Source: CAYZEE01 sp964477485
GTDB taxonomy: Bacteria > Patescibacteriota > Microgenomatia > Levybacterales > UBA12049
Length of the DNA: 41,314 bases
Assembly: GCA_964477485.1 (NCBI GenBank)
Contig: CAYZEE010000004.1
Span: forward strand, 1-41,314
Reading direction: 5' to 3'
Numbering within the stretch: the first letter of the stretch is position 1; each line of letters opens with the position of its first letter. Shown in pieces: positions 39,063 through 41,314 of the stretch. The notes under the pieces were generated by a model. That model made no database searches. It had not been told where the DNA came from and saw nothing but the letters and a program-made list of their open reading frames with translations. Made by a program: the position numbers and the translations under genes.

Positions 39063-39814
39063 TGAATAGAACAAAAGAAGGGGAGCAAACATTCTGGGAA
39101 CTTACAGGTATTCCTGAATTTAAAGGGTTAGAACCTACTAACTGGTGGGTTATAACAGGCGAACCGGGAAGCGGAAAGAGCACTCTTCTTGAATATTTGT
39201 CTAAACATGGGCTTAAGACGATGCCGGAAGCAGCAAGAAATTATATTGACAGAGAAATGGACAAAGGCAGATCAATAGAAGCGATAAGAGCAGATGAGAG
39301 AGAGTTTCAACAGCAAGTAGCTTATTTAAAACGAGATTATTACGGGTCAAATCCAACCAATAAGGTTATTTTGTGGGACAGGGGAAGTCATGATGCAGAA
39401 GCCTATGTCTCAACGGCTGTTGTAATCGGCTTAGAGGACATAGTGGGTCTCGATACGAGATATAACCAAGGGAATGTTGTATATGGAAGCTCACGGAGAT
39501 TCAAAGGGGTCTTTTTGCTTGATGGAGTTCCTGAATATACAGGTGATTATGCAAGAATTGAGGATGAAGAAAGAGCTAAAAAGCTTCATGCAAAACTCGA
39601 TGAAATTTACAGATTTTGGGGATACGAACCAGTCAGAGTTCCTCTTCTTTCCTCAAATTCTTTAGTTTCAGTTCAAAAAAGAGCCCAGTTTGTAGTTGAT
39701 TGCATGAGAAGCATTGATCCAAATATTCCAGTTTTTGAAATTCCATTATCTGAGCAAGTCCAACCAGAACTACCCTTATGTTTTAATGGAGGCCCTGCGA
39801 AGAATAAGAAGTAG
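39062..39814 (+). CDS. AAA_28-type P-loop NTPase
   Basis: 250 residues. Walker A G-E-P-G-S-G-K-S-T (33-41), then M-P-E-A-A-R-N-Y-I, a W-D-R-G-S-H-D-A-E-A-Y segment (about 104-114) that resembles the D-R-G motif of NadR-type kinases and the AAA_28 family, and R-I-E-D-E-E-R-A later. The substrate is unknown. The stop at 39812-39814 faces the radical SAM gene, whose annotated end reaches 142 bases into this gene; see that entry. Confidence 0.75.
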   Translation: MNRTKEGEQTFWELTGIPEFKGLEPTNWWVITGEPGSGKSTLLEYLSKHGLKTMPEAARNYIDREMDKGRSIEAIRADEREFQQQVAYLKRDYYGSNPTNKVILWDRGSHDAEAYVSTAVVIGLEDIVGLDTRYNQGNVVYGSSRRFKGVFLLDGVPEYTGDYARIEDEERAKKLHAKLDEIYRFWGYEPVRVPLLSSNSLVSVQKRAQFVVDCMRSIDPNIPVFEIPLSEQVQPELPLCFNGGPAKNKK

Positions 39815-40722
39815 TCATTCTCCGCACCCCCCCGTGTCGCCACATGATATTCTGCTATAGATTTCATTGCACCTTTTGTATCTTCAAATATATTAGGAGC
39901 TAACAGATGTTCTCTTCCATCTATTTTTGAATTGGTCACTACGTTTCCGTTTGGTCTTAGTATGATGCAGTATCCGCCCGATTCCGGAGTTGACAGACTG
40001 GTTACATTAATCTGTCCTTGAAATCTTAAGGCAACGTCTCTAATTAATTGCCCAAAGTCTGTTTCTATGATTCTTCGGGATTTCCAACTTGGGCTTTCTT
40101 GTTGAGCTCCAAAAGCAGTTGCTTGATAAAGCTTCCAGGTATTATCAGAAGAATTGCCGAAGCCAAGGGTAAGCAAAAGTTCGCCAATATTAACTGCGTC
40201 GTTAATATTTGCCGAAGATATAACAGTGCCAACTTTTAATGGCAAATCTGGATTATAATGGCTGAGACGGGAAATCCAGTCAACTGCTATTTTATAATGT
40301 CCGGTTCCTCTGGTTTTTCTATTAACTTCTTCTGTTGAACCATCAAGTGGAATAGAAATAGAAGAAAGAAAACTTCTTATTTGAGAGAAATGTTCTTCCA
40401 AAAGAATTCCATTGGTTAATAGATTAAGATTTAAACCATTCTCCTCTCTGGCCTGTTTAATAAAGCCATCGATTCCCGGGACCAACAATGACTCTCCTCC
40501 GGTTAAAGCGATACTTTCCAGCCCGTAATCTTTTTTTAATATTCTAAGAAGCGATAACCATGCGTCAAGTCCGTATTTCTGATCCATGTCTGGAGGAGTT
40601 CCCCAACAAGTTGGACAATGGAGATTACAATCTCCTGAGATTTCCAAATCAACCATCGGCACGATTGTTCCTTCTAAGTATTCTCCTGTTCTATTTTTAC
40701 CCGTTTCACTTCTTGCAACCAT
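39673..40722 (-). CDS. Radical SAM enzyme with SPASM/twitch-like C terminus, probable 3' frameshift
   Basis: 349 residues as read. C-N-L-H-C-P-T-C (Cys32, Cys36, Cys39) binds the 4Fe-4S cluster; T-G-G-E-S (about 75), L-L-T-N-G and I-P-L-D-G follow. The C-terminal region has G-G-Y-C-I-I-L-R-P-N-G-N-V-V and A-P-N-I-F-E-D, like twitch/SPASM domains with one Cys kept. At a run of seven G (39827-39833, coding strand) one extra G would give R-G-G-C-G-E and a stop at 39815-39817, just beyond the NTPase gene, removing the 142-base overlap and adding a Cys. The last 45 residues as read are therefore doubtful. Role unknown; a RiPP-type peptide modification is possible. Confidence 0.75.
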   Translation of the reverse strand: MVARSETGKNRTGEYLEGTIVPMVDLEISGDCNLHCPTCWGTPPDMDQKYGLDAWLSLLRILKKDYGLESIALTGGESLLVPGIDGFIKQAREENGLNLNLLTNGILLEEHFSQIRSFLSSISIPLDGSTEEVNRKTRGTGHYKIAVDWISRLSHYNPDLPLKVGTVISSANINDAVNIGELLLTLGFGNSSDNTWKLYQATAFGAQQESPSWKSRRIIETDFGQLIRDVALRFQGQINVTSLSTPESGGYCIILRPNGNVVTNSKIDGREHLLAPNIFEDTKGAMKSIAEYHVATRGGAENDYFLFFAGPPLKHKGSSGWTCSDNGISKTGIFGSMLLMQSTTNWALF

Positions 40723-40759
40723 TTAAAAAAAGATTATATCATTGAAAAAATTTAACAAG

Positions 40760-41242
40760 CTACGCGTTGCTAAAACTTCTTACTACCACTCTTTGCACCA
40801 AAATTTTTTGTAAATATTTTTGAACTTCCCGATGATTTTCCGGGTGGGCAACTTTTTGTCTTATCTCAGATTCACTAACCCCTAGTCCTTCCGGAGAAAG
40901 CGTAGCGGAGAAGTTTGCTTCTAAAAATAAAGGCACAAGCCCTTTTCCATAAATAAAGTCAATTCCTACGTAGGGAGTAGCATATCTCATTGCAAATGCA
41001 ATTTCAAATGCTTGTTCCAAAAATGATTTGGGGATTTGAGGATTATCAGGGTTTATATTATGAGCAGTAAGCACCTGGCGATTTACCGGATCCTTAACTT
41101 TTCTGCCGTTTAACTGTATTGGAACTCCTCCCTGGGATGTATTTGAAACTATCGAAGGAGCGTCCATATAAAACAAATAACCGGGATCGCGCAGAAATTT
41201 ATACACAGGATTTAAACCTTTTCTTGGTTTTACGTCTTTCAA
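40760..41242 (-). CDS. ATP-grasp-type protein, N-terminally truncated at the inverted repeat
   Basis: 160 residues from a TTG at 41242; the frame stays open to 41273, inside the inverted repeat, where a TAA blocks it. G-I-D-F-I-Y-G-K-G-L-V-P-L-F-L-E-A-N-F-S (about 105-124) matches the D-x(n)-E-x-N metal and ATP site near the end of ATP-grasp folds, and S-N-T-S-Q-G-G in an earlier strand fits the preceding loop. A full ATP-grasp domain needs about 280-300 residues, so the first half is missing. Near the radical SAM gene on the same strand. The tail (about 130-160) is helical. Confidence 0.6.
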   Translation of the reverse strand: MKDVKPRKGLNPVYKFLRDPGYLFYMDAPSIVSNTSQGGVPIQLNGRKVKDPVNRQVLTAHNINPDNPQIPKSFLEQAFEIAFAMRYATPYVGIDFIYGKGLVPLFLEANFSATLSPEGLGVSESEIRQKVAHPENHREVQKYLQKILVQRVVVRSFSNA

Positions 41243-41259
41243 TCTTCTTTCGCCTTTTT

Positions 41260-41313
41260 TGGGCGTGTCGACGAATTAGCCTTTCATAAGAATTTATGAT
41301 ACAGTTTGAATAT
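41260..41313. repeat. Right copy of 54-bp terminal inverted repeat
   Basis: Exact reverse complement of 1-54. It truncates the ATP-grasp frame: beyond the codons for F-V-D-T-P the frame hits TAA at 41276-41278. See the left copy for alternatives. Confidence 0.9.
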
Positions 41314-41314
41314 G

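Noticed and set aside
1..41314. Whole window as a transposon or phage bounded by the inverted repeats
   Set aside because: Most genes are ordinary chromosomal housekeeping or envelope genes (rpsT, murJ, tpiA, pcrA), with no intact transposase, integrase or structural phage gene; an assembly boundary or invertible segment is more likely.

Overview
The window reads as AT-rich DNA from an ultra-small bacterium of the Candidate Phyla Radiation (Patescibacteria), most likely a Microgenomates-type lineage. This rests on gene content and style: a Chlor_Arch_YYY (DUF2298) membrane protein, a LytR-CpsA-Psr protein, a FemAB-like transferase, surface proteins with Pro/Thr-rich stalks, PilN/PilO-like proteins, bS20 beside murJ, tightly overlapping genes, and ordinary use of TGA as a stop (so not a TGA-to-Gly lineage). 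No rRNA, tRNA or CRISPR array was recognised.

Layout. The two ends carry the same 54-bp sequence in inverted orientation (1-54 and 41260-41313). Next to the left copy is a disordered protein gene split by two homopolymer frameshifts (63-1298). Then follow a flavin electron-transfer pair (1312-3616), a decayed stretch with transposase-like and other gene relics (3690-4100), a 39-residue basic protein, a Nudix fragment, a GT51 protein lacking its catalytic Glu, a COG4705-type membrane protein, and a sparse interval with two tiny membrane peptides and a second relic (6513-7190). From 7192 a PadR regulator leads a three-gene unit, followed by an MgtA-type P-type ATPase. Two two-domain GH130-type proteins (11795-15582) are divergent from a Crp-family regulator whose operon carries two small membrane proteins, a proton-pump-type P-ATPase and a lone b-type cytochrome (15701-20650). 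Region 20639-23150 has two exported/anchored coiled proteins and a nickel superoxide dismutase with its maturation peptidase and a methyltransferase. Region 23161-27795 has FemAB, UvrD/PcrA, TIM and LCP genes. A long minus-strand run (27776-36263) holds bS20, PilN/PilO-like proteins, a surface protein, an FAD oxidoreductase and two GT-C-like membrane proteins. Then come murJ, a PurM-like gene with an in-frame TAA, an AAA_28-type NTPase, a radical SAM enzyme and a truncated ATP-grasp protein that runs into the right inverted repeat.

The main unusual signals are: (1) about ten 28-bp arrays, each four units of a heptanucleotide, lying inside conserved coding genes (FemAB, TIM, DUF2298, FAD oxidoreductase) without breaking their frames; (2) the terminal inverted repeats and the homopolymer tracts (A9, C8, G7) that break reading frames close to them; (3) a recurring promoter layout in which the -10 box ends 6-7 nt before the start codon, implying leaderless mRNAs; (4) two small redox modules (FMN-binding protein plus NqrB/RnfD-FNR fusion; cytochrome b next to a proton ATPase) in a lineage usually considered fermentative. 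Family assignments are from sequence motifs read by eye, without database searches.
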